From contig JAEZAR010000039.1 in NCBI GenBank assembly GCA_023430425.1, positions 1 through 8,407 on the forward strand: a stretch of DNA of 8,407 nucleotides. Reading direction: 5' to 3'. Numbering within the stretch: position 1 is the stretch's first letter; each line of letters starts with the position of its first letter. The DNA is from Actinomycetes bacterium. Lineage in GTDB: Bacteria > Actinomycetota > Actinomycetes > Actinomycetales > Cellulomonadaceae. The position numbers and the translations under genes are program-made. Positions 8,291 to 8,407 of the stretch are shown piece after piece. The notes below the pieces were generated by a model, which was not told the DNA's origin, did not search any database, and saw nothing but the letters and a program-made list of their open reading frames with translations.

Positions 8291-8407
8291 TCAGTCGCCC
8301 AGACCGCGCGCGGCCAGCGCGTCACCGACCAGCCGCGCCCGGCCGACGGTGCGGACGGCGAACGGCACCAGGTGCGCCCGGGCGGAGCGCTCGAGCCCCC
8401 GGGCGCG
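8291..8407 (-). CDS. ECF transporter T component (EcfT/CbiQ family), C-terminal fragment
   Basis: The last 38 residues of a protein that begins beyond the right edge and ends at TGA (8293-8291). The fragment has two Ala-Arg-Gly motifs, at residues 2-4 (ARGLERSAR) and 33-35 (ALAARGLGD), flanking LVPFAVRTVGRARLVGDAL. This paired ARG layout is the C-terminal cytoplasmic coupling region of EcfT-type subunits of energy-coupling factor vitamin and metal transporters, where the motifs contact the ATPases. The membrane segments and partner genes are off the window, so the substrate is unknown. It lies upstream of the metallopeptidase on the same strand with a 43-bp gap. Confidence 0.75.
   Translation of the reverse strand, partial: RARGLERSARAHLVPFAVRTVGRARLVGDALAARGLGD

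Noticed and set aside
8248..8325. 26-residue N-terminal extension of the metallopeptidase
   Set aside because: The extension is Arg/Pro-rich with no family likeness, overlaps the ecfT-like gene end, and would place the usual MTFGGEG start internally.

Overview
The window is very GC-rich, with third codon positions almost all G or C, frequent GTG starts, strong GGAGG-type ribosome binding sites and four-base ATGA/GTGA gene overlaps. Together with the gene order this points to a high-GC actinobacterium. A Micrococcales-type organism (Cellulomonas-like) is my guess from protein flavour only, with low confidence.

The centre (about 205-7311, + strand) is a complete SUF iron-sulfur cluster assembly operon: sufR, sufB, sufD, a small Rieske-type ferredoxin gene, sufC, sufS, sufU and sufT. 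SufS takes sulfur from cysteine. SufU is the zinc-dependent sulfur acceptor that serves SufS in Gram-positive bacteria. SufB, SufD and the SufC ATPase form the scaffold on which the cluster is built, and SufT is a DUF59/MIP18-type maturation factor. The Rieske protein lies inside the operon and may supply electrons or be a client; its role is not settled by sequence. Genes overlap or lie within 14 bp of each other, except for a 50-bp sufC-sufS gap that holds a perfect hairpin.

The most informative non-coding stretch is the 222-bp divergent region (164-385). It contains an AT-richer island with a perfect GGCAAC-N6-GTTGCC inverted repeat, matching the CAAC-N6-GTTG SufR box described in cyanobacteria. 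The N6 coincides with the best candidate -10 hexamer. SufR carries the C-X3-C-X12-C cysteine set expected to bind a [4Fe-4S] cluster, so autoregulated, cluster-sensing repression is a coherent reading. A second dyad lies 21 bp upstream, and four 12-bp tandem units lie in the predicted leader.

Left flank (1-163, - strand): the N-terminal part of an ABC exporter ATPase, divergent from sufR as in mycobacteria. Right flank (- strand): a membrane-anchored neutral zinc metallopeptidase (YpfJ/KPN_02809 type) convergent with sufT, then the last 38 residues of an EcfT-type transporter subunit at the window edge. Both - strand starts that are visible have a TANNNT hexamer placed so that the transcript would be leaderless or nearly so.

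No CRISPR, tRNA, rRNA, insertion sequence or phage gene is visible. I do not see a wholly new system. The points worth a second look are the regulatory architecture of the sufR promoter, the embedded Rieske gene and the low-complexity tails of SufD and SufU.
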